Positions 16,056 through 26,028 are shown, numbered from the stretch's first letter. The stretch: 64,000 bases of DNA from Oceanobacter sp. 1_MG-2023 (GCF_030689025.1 NZ_JAUYWA010000007.1:62001-126000), one strand, 5' to 3'. Translations and numbers: made by a program. Notes: generated from the sequence alone by a model not told the origin.

Positions 16056-19000
16056 TCAGGAGGATTTCGGATCTTTGCTGGTTGCGGTGTCGTCAGTGGC
16101 GGTTGTTTCCGCCGGTGTGACTGCAACCTTGCTGTCAGCTGCTGTGTCGTTGGCTTTGGTCGTGGTTTCTGCGACAGGTTTGGCTGGCGCAGGATCATCG
16201 ACTGTCACTTCAGCTTCTGTTTTTACTTCGGCTTCTGTTTTTACTTCGGCTTCTGTTTTCACTTCGGCTTCTGTTTTTACTTCGGCTTCTGTTTTTACTT
16301 CGGCTTCTGTTTTTACTTCGGCTTCTGTTTTTACTTCGTCTTCTGTTTTCACTTCAGCTTCTTTAGCCTCAACAACCTTAGCAGCAGCGACTGGTTCAGC
16401 AGCAAGTACTGGTTCCTCTGCAGGCGTGGTGGTTGAAGTCTCTGTCGTATCCAGCGGTTTGGCTGCTGTTTCTGACTCGGTTTTAACGTCACCCTGGTTG
16501 CGAGGATCATTCGGCGCACGGTAGTTTTGGCGACGGTTACGACGGCGGCGAGGCGCTGTCTGTTCCTTCGTGGTGTCTGCCGCTGGCGGTGTTTCCACTG
16601 CGACCGTCGCTTCTGCCGTGGCGGTTGTCTCGGTTGCTGGAGCAGTTTTGGCTTCCGTCACTTCGGCGGTCACGGTCTCGGTGACGGCTTCTTTGGCTTC
16701 TGTTTTGACTGGCTCTGGTTGCTCAGCAGTGTCAACCGGTGCCGGGGCGCTGGCTGTTGCCGGAGCCGGTTCCGGGCTTGCTGTTTCGGCTTTCGCGTTG
16801 TTATCCGGCTGCTCTGTTGCTGCAGATTCGGATGTGTTGTCGCGGTTTGAGCGATTACGGCTACGACGGCGACGGCGGGGACGGGTTTCTTCGGTCGTCT
16901 CTGCTTTTTCTGGCGTCGGGGCTGCTTCCGCTTGCGGAGCGGGTTCAGCTGCTGCGTCAGTGGCCGGGGTGTCCGTGGTTTCAGACGGCGTGGTAACCGC
17001 AGTGTCTGTTGCATCAGCGCTGGTATCGACAGCGGTGGCAGCAGCAGTAGCGGTCTTGTCGTCGGTAGCCGCAGTGGCTGCAACGTTACTCTCGGTCGCT
17101 GTGCTTTCTGCAACCTTGGTTTCAGTTTCAGTTTCAGCTTCTGGTGCCGTGGTTGCGGTAGCGGCGGTTTCGGTCGCTACCGTGTCAGCGCTTGCCGTTT
17201 CTGCTGCTGTTGTGGTTTCTGCTGCTGCTTCAGTTTGGCGATCTTCATTACGGCTGCGACGACGACGACGTGAACGGCGTGGTGATTTTTCTTCACTGCC
17301 GGACTCATTGCTGCTGTCGGTTGCCGTGGTTGAGGAGCTGGCATTGCGGCTCGCAGGTGCGATGGACTGCTTTTCTCCTTCTTCTGCACCTGGTTTTGGC
17401 GCTTCACGACGGAATTCACTGCTGCCACGACTGCGGTCACGACGTGGACGACGACGATTGTTCGACGAGGTCTCTGTTGCCGAGTTGTTGGTTGTGTTGT
17501 TGTCGGTCGTTTCCTGCGGGGTGCTGGTGGCCTCTTTGGTGGCCTTGTCCGTTACCTGCTCGGATGTTTTTTCAATGTTTTTGTCGGTAACCGCGGTGTT
17601 GCTGCTGTCTTCCGGACGTTCGCGACGACGGTTACGGCTACGGCTGCGGTTGTTTTCCCGGTTGGATGAATCGTTGTCCGGGTTGCCGGACTGGCGTTCT
17701 TCGCGACGTGGGCGACTGGCTCGCTCTTCGTTGCGGTTGTTACGCGGCTTGTCGTTATCCGTTTGGCTGTCGTTGCTGTCGGTATTACCGGCGTTGTTGC
17801 GACGACGACGGCCACCATTACCGGAGCGTTCTTCGCTACGGGAGGACTCTGAACGGCGGCGATTGGTGCTGCTACTGCTGCGATTGCTATTGGCCGCTGC
17901 TGGTGTGGATGGCGTGGCTGCCGGTGCTGCTGTTTTGGCCGCCGGGCTGCTGGTAGTGCTACTGTTGCCGGAATCGCCACCAAACAGGCCAGACAGGAAA
18001 GACGCCACTTTCTCTATCATGCCCGGGTTGTTATTGGCGGCCGGCGCGGCAGCAACCGGGGTGGCGGCTGGAGCTGCTGCAGCTGGTTCTGGTACAGCGG
18101 TGGTGGTTACTGGCTTGGCGTGAACCACACCTTTAACGGCTGCCTGTTGGGTTTTGGCTGTTTCTTTGAGATTGGTGTCGATGCCGTATTCCGGTTCGAC
18201 TTCATCAAAGCGGTGCTCGTAGGAAACCTCTCCTACCAGGGTGTCATCTGGACGCAGGCGCAGGACTTCAAAATGCGGCGTGTCCATGTTCGGATTTGGC
18301 AAAACGACAACACGGTTACCGTGACGGCTTTCGATGGCGTCAATCAGTTTGCGTTTTTCGTTCAGCAAGAAGCTGGCGACCGATACCGGCACAATGGCAC
18401 GTACCTGGCCAGTGTTTTCCTTGGCGGCTTCTTCTTCAATCAGGCGCAGAATGGACAGGCCAGTGGACTGGATGTCACGGATAACACCGGTGCCGTTACA
18501 GCGTGGGCAAACGTGGCCACTGGTTTCTTCCAGTGACGGGCGTAGGCGCTGACGAGACATTTCCATCAATCCAAAGCGGGAAATACGGCCAACCTGAACG
18601 CGGGCGCGATCCATTTCGAGGGCTTTTTTCAGGCGTGTTTCGACTTCACGCTGATGCTTGTTGGAGAGCATGTCGATAAAGTCGATAACAACCAGGCCAC
18701 CCATGTCACGCAGACGCAGCTGGCGCGCAATTTCATCGGCAGCTTCGAGGTTGGTATTGAAGGCTGTGTCTTCAATATCGCTGCCTTTGGTGGCGCGTGA
18801 GGAGTTGATATCGATCGATACCAGTGCTTCGGTCGGGTCGATAACAATCGAGCCACCGGCAGGCAGCTTGACTTCACGCTGGAAGGCGCTTTCGATCTGG
18901 GTTTCGATCTGGTAACGGTTAAACAGCGGCACGCTGTCGTCGTAGCGCTTGAACTTGTTCTGATAGTGCGGCATGACTTGCTGCACAAAACCAAGGGCTT

Positions 19001-19712
19001 CGGCATAGGCGGCATCGGTGTCGATCAGCACTTCGCCTACGTCTTGACGCAGGTAGTCGCGAATCGCACGAATGATCACGTTGCTTTCTTGCAGCAGCAG
19101 GGCAGGGGCTTTGACTTCGTTGTAGGCGCGTTGAATGGCATCCCACAGTTGCACCAGGTAGTCGAGATCCCATTGCAGTTCCTGACCGCTGCGGCCAATA
19201 CCGGCAGTACGGACGATCACGCCCATTTTGTCGGGAACCGTGACGTCTTTCATGGCTTCACGCAGTTCGGTACGCTCATCCCCTTCGATACGGCGGGAAA
19301 TACCACCGGCACGAGGATTGTTGGGCATCAATACCAGATAACGACCTGCCAGGCTGACCTGGGTCGTCAAGGCTGCACCTTTGTTGCCGCGTTCTTCTTT
19401 ATCGACCTGGACGATGATTTCCTGGCCTTCGCGCAGGACGTCCTTGATGTTGATACGGCCAGGGCCGGGATCGCGGGCAAAGTATTCTTTGGAGATTTCC
19501 TTTAACGGCAAAAAGCCGTGGCGCTCGGCACCAAAATCCACAAATGCTGCTTCAAGGCTGGGCTCTATTCGAGTGATCCGGCCTTTGTAGATGTTGGATT
19601 TTTTCTGTTCGCGAGCACCGGATTCAATGTCCAGATCGTAGAGTTTTTGGCCGTCTACCAGGGCTACGCGCAACTCTTCAGGTTGAGTCGCGTTAATCAG
19701 CATTCTTTTCAT
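16056..19712 (-). CDS. rne: Ribonuclease E
   Basis: RNase E initiates mRNA decay and processes rRNA and tRNA precursors at the inner membrane. The N-terminal half (about 500 residues) begins MKRMLINAT and has the S1 domain, the DNase-I-like catalytic core with [11 protein letters not shown] and VVIDFIDML, and the zinc link CPRCNGTG near residue 405. The other 700 residues are low-complexity: Arg-rich blocks (RNA binding in homologues), Ala/Thr/Glu-rich stretches and an array of six-residue repeats near the C terminus. At 1218 residues it is longer than E. coli's 1061. The ATG at 19712 has no clear Shine-Dalgarno; a second ATG is at 19703. The frame extends upstream to 19910 without family similarity. 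Confidence 0.96.
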   Translation of the reverse strand: MKRMLINATQPEELRVALVDGQKLYDLDIESGAREQKKSNIYKGRITRIEPSLEAAFVDFGAERHGFLPLKEISKEYFARDPGPGRINIKDVLREGQEIIVQVDKEERGNKGAALTTQVSLAGRYLVLMPNNPRAGGISRRIEGDERTELREAMKDVTVPDKMGVIVRTAGIGRSGQELQWDLDYLVQLWDAIQRAYNEVKAPALLLQESNVIIRAIRDYLRQDVGEVLIDTDAAYAEALGFVQQVMPHYQNKFKRYDDSVPLFNRYQIETQIESAFQREVKLPAGGSIVIDPTEALVSIDINSSRATKGSDIEDTAFNTNLEAADEIARQLRLRDMGGLVVIDFIDMLSNKHQREVETRLKKALEMDRARVQVGRISRFGLMEMSRQRLRPSLEETSGHVCPRCNGTGVIRDIQSTGLSILRLIEEEAAKENTGQVRAIVPVSVASFLLNEKRKLIDAIESRHGNRVVVLPNPNMDTPHFEVLRLRPDDTLVGEVSYEHRFDEVEPEYGIDTNLKETAKTQQAAVKGVVHAKPVTTTAVPEPAAAAPAATPVAAAPAANNNPGMIEKVASFLSGLFGGDSGNSSTTSSPAAKTAAPAATPSTPAAANSNRSSSSTNRRRSESSRSEERSGNGGRRRRNNAGNTDSNDSQTDNDKPRNNRNEERASRPRREERQSGNPDNDSSNRENNRSRSRNRRRERPEDSSNTAVTDKNIEKTSEQVTDKATKEATSTPQETTDNNTTNNSATETSSNNRRRPRRDRSRGSSEFRREAPKPGAEEGEKQSIAPASRNASSSTTATDSSNESGSEEKSPRRSRRRRRSRNEDRQTEAAAETTTAAETASADTVATETAATATTAPEAETETETKVAESTATESNVAATAATDDKTATAAATAVDTSADATDTAVTTPSETTDTPATDAAAEPAPQAEAAPTPEKAETTEETRPRRRRRSRNRSNRDNTSESAATEQPDNNAKAETASPEPAPATASAPAPVDTAEQPEPVKTEAKEAVTETVTAEVTEAKTAPATETTATAEATVAVETPPAADTTKEQTAPRRRRNRRQNYRAPNDPRNQGDVKTESETAAKPLDTTETSTTTPAEEPVLAAEPVAAAKVVEAKEAEVKTEDEVKTEAEVKTEAEVKTEAEVKTEAEVKTEAEVKTEAEVKTEAEVTVDDPAPAKPVAETTTKANDTAADSKVAVTPAETTATDDTATSKDPKSS
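16207..16350. repeat. 18-bp tandem repeat inside rne (eight units)
   Basis: Eight contiguous 18-bp units, differing by only one to two bases, encode seven copies of KTEAEV and one KTEDEV on the minus strand; a degenerate ninth unit follows at 16351. The near-identity at DNA level points to recent expansion. The unit is a multiple of three, so copy changes keep the reading frame. Confidence 0.95.
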
Positions 19713-20471
19713 GCAGTACAAATTGCTCAGTAGGGCAACGTACTCTGATGGCAATTCCAGTCGTTGATATGACTGGCCAATACCAAAATTTTTATGGGTG
19801 CTTTGCTTTATCCTGCCAGCACCGCGCAATGACTGCCCGGTCTGTCTCAGTGTGTAAGCATAGGGGCCTTCGTTGAGGCTCCGACACGTCAGGTTGCTGT
19901 CTGTTGTCACTCTGGGCAGTTGGCCACGCTGCGGCAGGGGTATTAGCGCTGCGGGAGGTGGCTTGCATCAGAGTGTTGCCCGGACCGGTTTGTGGTCTGG
20001 TATCGGCAACACCGTCCATAATTTGATAATGCGAGATCGCCCGCAGGTCGCTGCGTGGTTTATCTCACCGGGCGGCGCCAATATGGTTGATCGTACAGGG
20101 CGAGGTTTGGCGGACGTTTTGTGTGTCCGGGGACTCTGCTGGCCGGGGCTGGGGCAAGTTGCCCGCAGCTATCTCACTGACCCGTCAAGTCCGACGCTCG
20201 TTTATACGACCTGTTATACTGGCAAGCCTGCCGTGTTAAATCTTGCGAAGAGTTTTGTTGCTGACTCTTCTTCTTCTATACTCGCCGCTTTCGATGTTGG
20301 CGATACTTGCATCGGTCAAAATGTTTGTGTAAGACCCGAATGCCGCTGGAATATAGCAACAAAGTATGAAGTCAGCAAAGTATTAGATTCTCTGTCGCGG
20401 TAATGTGACACTCAATTCTCTTTAAATCCGGCGCTTGTTGCAGCAATCACGCCGGTGGTTACCCTGAATAT
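19713..20471. other. Divergent intergenic region, rne leader and rluC upstream
   Basis: The 759 bp between the divergent rne and rluC starts holds no convincing gene. Open frames here (for example 19873-20403) have no recognisable domain. In E. coli rne has a long 5' leader that RNase E itself cleaves for autoregulation, so a long leader is expected. A possible minus-strand -10 box, TATAAC, lies around 20215-20220, with only a poor -35 box. I see no clear operator. Confidence 0.6.
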
Positions 20472-21440
20472 ATGGCAAAGTTTGAAATAGATACCACCAA
20501 GGTGTCGTTGCTGGAAGTGACGACGGATAACGATGGCCAGCGTGTCGATAATTTTTTGATGGCAGTGCTGGGAAAGGTACCGCGCGCGCTGGTGTATCGC
20601 ATTATCCGCAAGGGCGAGGTCCGGGTTAACAAGGGAAGAGTAAAGGCCGACTCTCGTGTGGCCGCGGGTGATGTTGTACGTATTCCTCCGGTGCGTTTGC
20701 CCCAGGAACAGGCGGTTGGCCATGCTTCGGCAGATCTGCTGGCGGGGCTGAAAAAAGCCATTGTTTATGAAGACGATGCCCTGATTGCCATTAACAAGCC
20801 GCATGGTTTGGCGGTGCATGGCGGCAGTGGCGTCAATCTGGGCCTGATTGAAGCCATGCGGCAGTTGTATCCGGATCACAGCTTTCTGGAGCTGGTGCAC
20901 CGGCTCGATCGGGATACGTCCGGTATTATCATGATTGCGCGCAAACGATCGGCGCTGGTAGCGTTGCAGAAAATGCTGGTGAACAAAGTCGGTATCCGGA
21001 AGCGTTATCTGGCTCTGGTACACGGTCACTGGCCTTTGTCTGTTACTGAGGTGAAGGCACCGCTAAAAAAATCCGAGCGCCAGTCCGGTGAGCGCATTAT
21101 GTTGGTGGATGCTGAAGGCAAGGCCTCGCATACCCGCTACCGGTTGTTGTCGAGCGGCCCGCATTATTCCTTGCTGGAAGCGGAACCTGTCACCGGTCGA
21201 ACCCATCAGATTCGGGTTCATTGCCAGTTTCAGGGGTTTGCCATTGCCGGGGATGAAAAATATCGGGATCGTGCACAAGTGGCGATCGATCAGCAGCATG
21301 GGGTCAGGCGGTTGTTTTTACATGCCTTGCGACTGGAGTTTCGCCATCCATTAACCGGAGAGGCGTTGTCGCTGACGGCACCTCCGAATGCAGATTTTGA
21401 GCGACTACTTATAAAGGAAGGCTGTGGTTATGAGCTATGA
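20472..21440 (+). CDS. rluC: 23S rRNA pseudouridine synthase RluC
   Basis: RluC converts uridines 955, 2504 and 2580 of 23S rRNA to pseudouridine. The 322-residue protein has an N-terminal S4 RNA-binding domain (about residues 22-80) and a RluA-type catalytic domain with HRLDRDTSG, where Asp146 is the nucleophile, plus RTHQIRVH and NKPHGLAVHGG. Divergent placement opposite rne is standard in gammaproteobacteria and supports RluC over RluD. No strong ribosome binding site precedes the ATG. It overlaps the next gene by 11 bases. Confidence 0.95.
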   Translation: MAKFEIDTTKVSLLEVTTDNDGQRVDNFLMAVLGKVPRALVYRIIRKGEVRVNKGRVKADSRVAAGDVVRIPPVRLPQEQAVGHASADLLAGLKKAIVYEDDALIAINKPHGLAVHGGSGVNLGLIEAMRQLYPDHSFLELVHRLDRDTSGIIMIARKRSALVALQKMLVNKVGIRKRYLALVHGHWPLSVTEVKAPLKKSERQSGERIMLVDAEGKASHTRYRLLSSGPHYSLLEAEPVTGRTHQIRVHCQFQGFAIAGDEKYRDRAQVAIDQQHGVRRLFLHALRLEFRHPLTGEALSLTAPPNADFERLLIKEGCGYEL

Positions 21441-22098
21441 CCTCATTGTTTTTGATTGGGATGGTACGCTGGCTGATTCCACGGGGCGGATTGTGGACAG
21501 TATGCAGCGAGCAGGACGGATTATCGGTTTGCCTCCGGTCACGGATGCCCAGGTGCAGAATATTATTGGCCTGGGATTGCCTGAAGCCATTACAACACTA
21601 TGGCCAGCTATTGATGAGCAGAACATGGCGGCGATGAAAGAGTGTTACGCCCGTCATTTTGTCTCAGACAGCCCGGTGGCGATGGGGTTGTTTGCCGGGG
21701 CAGAAACGATGTTGGCGCGTTTGCAGGAACAAGGCATATTGTTGGCCGTTGCGACAGGTAAAAGTCGGCGGGGGCTGGATCGTATTCTGGATGATCTGAC
21801 GTTGCGGCGCCGGTTTGCTGCCACCCGTTGTGCCGATGAAACCTGCTCCAAACCCGATCCGCTGATGCTGCAGGAAATTCTGGCGCAATTGAGAATTCCA
21901 GCATCGAGGGCGTTAATGGTAGGGGATACCACCTATGATCTTGATATGGCCAATGCTGCCGGAATGGCATGTGTGGCCATGAGTCACGGTGCTCACGATG
22001 AAGTGGCCTTGTCCGCTTGTCGGCCCTTGGTGATGTGTCATAACATCGCCGGGCTTGATGCCTGGCTTGCCCGGCATTTATCAACGGCTGGTAAATAA
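21430..22098 (+). CDS. HAD-IA family hydrolase
   Basis: The 222-residue protein has all HAD signatures: FDWDGTLADS with the nucleophile Asp, VATGKSRRG with the motif II region, a Lys in SKPDPLML and GDTTYDLDMANAAG. It resembles phosphoglycolate phosphatase-like and pyrophosphatase-like proteins, but the substrate cannot be told. AAGGAAG at 21414-21420 favours ATG 21430 over the GTG at 21424. The position between rluC and sppA is conserved in Pseudomonas. Confidence 0.88.
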   Translation: MSYDLIVFDWDGTLADSTGRIVDSMQRAGRIIGLPPVTDAQVQNIIGLGLPEAITTLWPAIDEQNMAAMKECYARHFVSDSPVAMGLFAGAETMLARLQEQGILLAVATGKSRRGLDRILDDLTLRRRFAATRCADETCSKPDPLMLQEILAQLRIPASRALMVGDTTYDLDMANAAGMACVAMSHGAHDEVALSACRPLVMCHNIAGLDAWLARHLSTAGK

Positions 22099-22139
22099 AG
22101 TTGTCTGTATGTTGTCACTGAATAAATTGGAAGTCATGC

Positions 22140-23099
22140 ATGAATCGTCCTGAAGACAGCAGTAAAGAGTGGAAGTTGATCAGCAAGTTGGTGATGGACT
22201 TGCAAAAGGAACAGCGACGGTCACGCCGTTGGGGAATATTTTTTCGGGTGCTGATGTTCAGCTATCTGTTTGTTGTGCTGTGGATGTTCCGTACACCACT
22301 GGAAGATGCAGCAGCAGGGGGCAGTGCTGGCGGCGAGCCATTTGCGGCGGTAGTTGAAGTCACAGGTGCCATTGCGGCAGACAAGGAAGCCAGTGCCGAT
22401 GCGCTGATCAGTGGGATTCGCAAAGCATTTGAAGATCAGGATGCCCTTGGATTGATTCTGCGCATCAACTCACCCGGGGGAAGCCCGGTACAGGCCGGTT
22501 ATGTGTATGACGAGATCAAGCGCCTGAAAGAAACCCGCCCGGATTTTCCAGTGTATGCCGTGATCGTAGACCTGGGTGCTTCCGGGGCTTATTACATTGC
22601 CGCTGCCGCCGATGAAATTTATGCCGACAAGGCCAGCCTGGTTGGCTCTATTGGTGTGGTGGGTTCCGGCTTTGGTTTTGTGGATGTAATGGACAAGCTG
22701 GGGGTTGAGCGCAGAAGCTACACCGCCGGGGAACACAAGGGGTTTTTGGATCCATTCTTGCCGGAGCGTGCTGATGAGCGTGAATTCTGGGAAGGCGTTC
22801 TGGCAGTTACCCATAAACAGTTTGTTGAGCAGGTACGCAACGGCCGTGGCGATCGTCTGAAAGAAACCCCGGATATGTTCAGTGGTTTGATCTGGTCTGG
22901 CGAACAAGCACTGGAGATGGGGCTGATTGACGGCCTGTCATCTACCAGCCAACTGGCACGAGAACAGTTGGATACCGAAACCCTGGTCAACTTCACCTTG
23001 CGGCCCAACCGTTTTGAAGAGCTGGTTGGACGCCTGGGAGCCAGTATGGGTCGTGGGCTTTCCAGTGTTTTTGTCGATCAGGGTATTACGCTGCGCTGA
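22140..23099 (+). CDS. sppA: S49-family membrane peptidase, SppA-like
   Basis: Signal peptide peptidases of family S49 cut residual signal peptides in the inner membrane. This 319-residue protein has one N-terminal membrane segment (about 32-52) and a single ClpP-like domain with SPGGSPVQAG, the nucleophile in LGASGAYYIA (Ser148) and the general-base Lys200 in GEHKGFLDPF. The spacing of 52 residues agrees with the Ser/Lys pair of the short Bacillus type SppA. It lies in the rluC-HAD-sppA-yceD order; the maf gene often found next is absent here. Confidence 0.92.
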   Translation: MNRPEDSSKEWKLISKLVMDLQKEQRRSRRWGIFFRVLMFSYLFVVLWMFRTPLEDAAAGGSAGGEPFAAVVEVTGAIAADKEASADALISGIRKAFEDQDALGLILRINSPGGSPVQAGYVYDEIKRLKETRPDFPVYAVIVDLGASGAYYIAAAADEIYADKASLVGSIGVVGSGFGFVDVMDKLGVERRSYTAGEHKGFLDPFLPERADEREFWEGVLAVTHKQFVEQVRNGRGDRLKETPDMFSGLIWSGEQALEMGLIDGLSSTSQLAREQLDTETLVNFTLRPNRFEELVGRLGASMGRGLSSVFVDQGITLR

Positions 23100-23133
23100 T
23101 ACTGGCGTTGGTTAATCAAATAATTTTGACAAC

Positions 23134-23159
23134 AGGAGGCGAGATACCTATTATCTCGC
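23134..23159 (+). promoter_or_regulatory. Hairpin between Shine-Dalgarno and start codon of yceD
   Basis: AGGAGG at 23134-23139 is 25 nt from the only plausible ATG (23165). The interval contains GCGAGATA (23139-23146) and TATCTCGC (23152-23159), a perfect 8-bp stem with a 5-nt loop. When folded, it would bring the Shine-Dalgarno to about 5 nt from the ATG. Confidence 0.6.
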
Positions 23160-23164
23160 GCACT

Positions 23165-23680
23165 ATGGCAGAGGCACAAATACCCCACCGGGTTGATGCA
23201 CCTAAACTTGTTGAACATAATCAACAGTTTAAGGCAGCAATCAACAGTTCCGATCTTCCTCGTCTGAACGAAGCCGTCGATCAGTGTCTGGCACCGATCG
23301 ACTGCGTTATTTCTTTCGAAAAAGATGCTGAACGTTTTCGTATGATTGTGGGTAGTTGTTCTACTCGTGTCGCCATGACTTGCCAGCGTTGTCTGGGGAG
23401 AGTGGAGATAGCGGTTGGTAGTCAGTTTTCACTGGGTTTGGTTTTTAATGACGAGCAGGCGAGAAATTTACCTAAACGTCTTGAACCTGTGGAAATGGAC
23501 GAAAATGGCGTGATCGACCTGTGGTCGGTGTTGGAAGACGAAGTGCTGTTGGCACTGCCTGCTTTTCCAACCCATCCCGAGTCCGAATGTCAGATTCAGC
23601 AGCCCGAGCCTGAAGACATAATCAGTAACGAAAAGCGGCCCAACCCGTTTGACGTTTTGGCACAGCTCAAACAGAAATAG
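23165..23680 (+). CDS. yceD: YceD/DUF177 family protein
   Basis: YceD proteins are linked to 23S rRNA accumulation and ribosome assembly, and nearly always precede rpmF, as here (14-bp gap). The 171-residue sequence has a CQRCLG motif in the middle, the family's core Cys pair, and an acidic tail ending NPFDVLAQLK, typical of the family. ATG 23165 gives the family-like start MAEAQIPHRVDAPKL. The frame is open upstream to a TTG at 23108, but those residues are not family-like. See the hairpin entry for the unusual initiation region. Confidence 0.88.
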   Translation: MAEAQIPHRVDAPKLVEHNQQFKAAINSSDLPRLNEAVDQCLAPIDCVISFEKDAERFRMIVGSCSTRVAMTCQRCLGRVEIAVGSQFSLGLVFNDEQARNLPKRLEPVEMDENGVIDLWSVLEDEVLLALPAFPTHPESECQIQQPEPEDIISNEKRPNPFDVLAQLKQK

Positions 23681-23694
23681 TGTAGGAGCCAATC

Positions 23695-23880
23695 ATGGCT
23701 GTTCAGAAAAACAAAGTAACTCGATCCAAGCGTGGCATGCGTCGTTCACACGATGCACTGGATACTGCTTCAGTAGCCCTGACCACAGATCCAACCACGG
23801 GTGAAATCCACCGTCGTCACCATGTGAGCGATGATGGTTTCTATCGTGGTAAAAAAGTTGTGGAGACTGGCACCAACTAA
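23695..23880 (+). CDS. rpmF: 50S ribosomal protein L32
   Basis: The 61-residue basic protein starts [20 protein letters not shown] and ends with [17 protein letters not shown], a clear L32 pattern. It lacks the four zinc-binding Cys of the C+ type, as in most gammaproteobacteria. GTAGGAG precedes the ATG. It lies one base before plsX, forming the conserved yceD-rpmF-plsX unit that couples ribosome and lipid synthesis. Confidence 0.97.
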   Translation: MAVQKNKVTRSKRGMRRSHDALDTASVALTTDPTTGEIHRRHHVSDDGFYRGKKVVETGTN

Positions 23881-23881
23881 G

Positions 23882-24892
23882 ATGTTAACCATCGCGGTAG
23901 ATGCCATGGGCGGGGACTTAGGTCCCCGCGCTGCGTTTTATGGCTGCAAAAACCTGCTTGGCAAGCATCGGCAAGTCAGGGTGATGCTGTTTGTTGAGCA
24001 AGGCTGGGTTGGTGAAGCCACCCGGAGCACGGCAGAGTTTTCTGACCGTATCAGGATTGTAGGTTGCGGTACCAGTATCGCGGTTGATGAAAACCCTTCT
24101 GTAGTACTTAAAAAGCGCCAGTCTTCATCCATGGTGATGGCTCTGTGTGCGTATCGCGATGGTGAAGTGCAAGGTGTGTTGTCAGTTGGCAGCACGGGTG
24201 CACTGATGATTCTTTCTCGCCGCTTGTTGGGTGTACTTCCTGGTATCGATCGTCCTGCTCTGGCAACGCAAATCCCGACCCGTGGCAAACCTTTGTTGCT
24301 GTTAGATCTGGGGGCTTCTCTGGGAGCTACCTCGTCGCAGCTGGTGCAGTTTGCTGTACTGGGGGTGGCCTGGTGCCGTTCCATGAAAATAGAGCGGCCG
24401 GATGTGGGCTTGCTGAATGTTGGTCATGAGTCTGGCAAGGGCACGGCGGATATCCGTACTGCCGATTCGATACTCAGCTGTTTGTTGCCTGAGAACTACG
24501 CCGGTTTTTATGAAGGCGATGATCTGTATCGTGGTGATCTGGATGTTATGGTCTGTGATGGTTTTACCGGTAATATCGCGCTGAAAACCAGTGAAGGGTT
24601 GACCGACTGGCTCACCCAGATGGTAAAAGACGAACTCAAGCAGCATTGGGTGTTGCGGCTGGTGTCGCCCTTGTTGCGGCAGGCGTTCAAGCGTATTCAC
24701 AAACGTATTGCACCCACTCGACATGGCGGTGCCATGTTGTTGGGAATTGATGGTGTGGTGGTGAAAACCCACGGTAAATCTGATATATCTACTTATGAAT
24801 TTGCCATGGGGTATTTGGTTGAGCAGGCCATAAATCATGACCGTGAGGCACTAATCAGGCAGATTTTGCCCATGCAAGAGGCGATTGCCTGA
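23882..24892 (+). CDS. plsX: Phosphate acyltransferase PlsX (divergent)
   Basis: PlsX makes acyl-phosphate from acyl-ACP for phospholipid synthesis. The 336 residues align along the whole family: VDAMGGDLGP at the N terminus, the SSSM segment, IDRPALA, LLDLGAS, CDGFTGNIALKTSEG and a basic C-terminal helix. Several motif residues differ from the usual form: Ser104 instead of Asn in GNTGAL, Ser146 instead of Asn in DLGAN, and His182 instead of Glu in NxGEE. The frame is intact and position is canonical, so it is probably functional. ATG 23882 directly follows the rpmF stop. Confidence 0.92.
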   Translation: MLTIAVDAMGGDLGPRAAFYGCKNLLGKHRQVRVMLFVEQGWVGEATRSTAEFSDRIRIVGCGTSIAVDENPSVVLKKRQSSSMVMALCAYRDGEVQGVLSVGSTGALMILSRRLLGVLPGIDRPALATQIPTRGKPLLLLDLGASLGATSSQLVQFAVLGVAWCRSMKIERPDVGLLNVGHESGKGTADIRTADSILSCLLPENYAGFYEGDDLYRGDLDVMVCDGFTGNIALKTSEGLTDWLTQMVKDELKQHWVLRLVSPLLRQAFKRIHKRIAPTRHGGAMLLGIDGVVVKTHGKSDISTYEFAMGYLVEQAINHDREALIRQILPMQEAIA

Positions 24893-25087
24893 AACAAATT
24901 CATTAAAATTGTGCCAATTGGGTGTTTACTGGAGCGAGCGAGAATCCTACTATGGCGCCGCTTCCGGGTTATTGGACACCGTATTTGTTTTGAATCAGTG
25001 TGCTTTGGCCTCTGGAACCGGTTTCCAACTGGTATCAATACATGCCCGCTACAACAACGGCAGCTAACCGATTTGGTGATTGATAAT

Positions 25088-26026
25088 ATGACAGAAGTAA
25101 TCGCAATTTTCCCCGGTCAGGGTGCTCAGCAAGTGGGTATGCTGGCGGATTTGGCTGCAGAATACAGCCTGATCGGTGATACCTTTGCAGAAGCCTCGGA
25201 AGCGCTTGGGTTCGATCTTTGGGCGTTGACCCAGGATGGCCCGGCGGAAACACTCAACCAGACCTATAATGCCCAGCCAGCCTTGCTGACGTCCAGTGTT
25301 GCCCTGTTGCGCTTGATTCAGGCTCATTGTCCTGCGTTGCAAATTGTTGCCGCGGCCGGTCATTCGTTGGGTGAATATTCGGCGCTGGTCGCCGCTGATG
25401 CGATTGATTTTGTTGATGCTGTCCGTCTGGTACGGCAGCGAGGCCAGCTGATGGAGCAAGCCGTTCCTGCCGGTCAGGGCGGCATGGCCGCGATTCTGGG
25501 GCTGGATGAAGCCACTCTGCGTCAGGTTTGTGACGATGCCAAACCAGCTGGAGTGGTCGAACCGGCCAATTTTAATGCACCTGGCCAAATTGTTATTGCC
25601 GGTGATATGGCTGGTATTGAAAAAGCCATCGAGCTGGCCAAGTCAGCCGGTGCCAAACGGGCTTTGCCATTGGCGGTGAGTGGCCCGTTTCACTCCAGCC
25701 TGATGCGGGCAGCGGCACAGAATTTCAAAGGTGCTCTGGCAGACGTCAACTGGCGGGCGACGGAATTTCCGGTGTATCACAACGTTGACAATGAACCGGC
25801 ACCCTTGGCGGAAATGCAAGAAAAATTGCTGGATCAGTTGTACAGCCCGGTTGACTGGACGGGTGCGATTGCTGCAGTACGCAGCAAAGCGGATGTGGCG
25901 ATTGAATTTGGTCCTGGCAAGGTATTGGCAGGGCTCAACAAGCGTATCGATAAAACCCTGACAACCTGTGGTACTGGTGATCTTGCCAGCGCCCAGGCAG
26001 TCATGGCCATGATTCAAGGACAATAA
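25088..26026 (+). CDS. fabD: Malonyl-CoA:ACP transacylase
   Basis: FabD loads malonate onto acyl carrier protein. The 312-residue protein begins with IFPGQGAQQVGM, has the nucleophile elbow GHSLGEYSAL (Ser93), and the catalytic His in SGPFHSSLM (near residue 202). The frame is open upstream to 24911, but the family start is ATG 25088. A 195-bp gap separates it from plsX; fabH, which is found there in enterics, is absent, as in Pseudomonas. The gap contains a near-palindrome GGAACCGGTTTCC around 25015-25027 but no clear promoter. Confidence 0.96.
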   Translation: MTEVIAIFPGQGAQQVGMLADLAAEYSLIGDTFAEASEALGFDLWALTQDGPAETLNQTYNAQPALLTSSVALLRLIQAHCPALQIVAAAGHSLGEYSALVAADAIDFVDAVRLVRQRGQLMEQAVPAGQGGMAAILGLDEATLRQVCDDAKPAGVVEPANFNAPGQIVIAGDMAGIEKAIELAKSAGAKRALPLAVSGPFHSSLMRAAAQNFKGALADVNWRATEFPVYHNVDNEPAPLAEMQEKLLDQLYSPVDWTGAIAAVRSKADVAIEFGPGKVLAGLNKRIDKTLTTCGTGDLASAQAVMAMIQGQ

Positions 26027-26028
26027 GC

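Noticed and set aside
16207-16350. Possible CRISPR array
   Set aside because: Contiguous 18-bp units without spacers that encode a peptide repeat in rne.
16570-18123. 517-codon open frame antisense to rne, plus 15871-16524
   Set aside because: Ala/Val/Ser- and Arg-rich low-complexity product is the mirror of the repetitive rne tail; codon bias in rne keeps the opposite frame open.
19873-20403. 176-codon plus-strand frame between rne and rluC
   Set aside because: No recognisable domain, no Shine-Dalgarno, and overlaps the expected rne leader.
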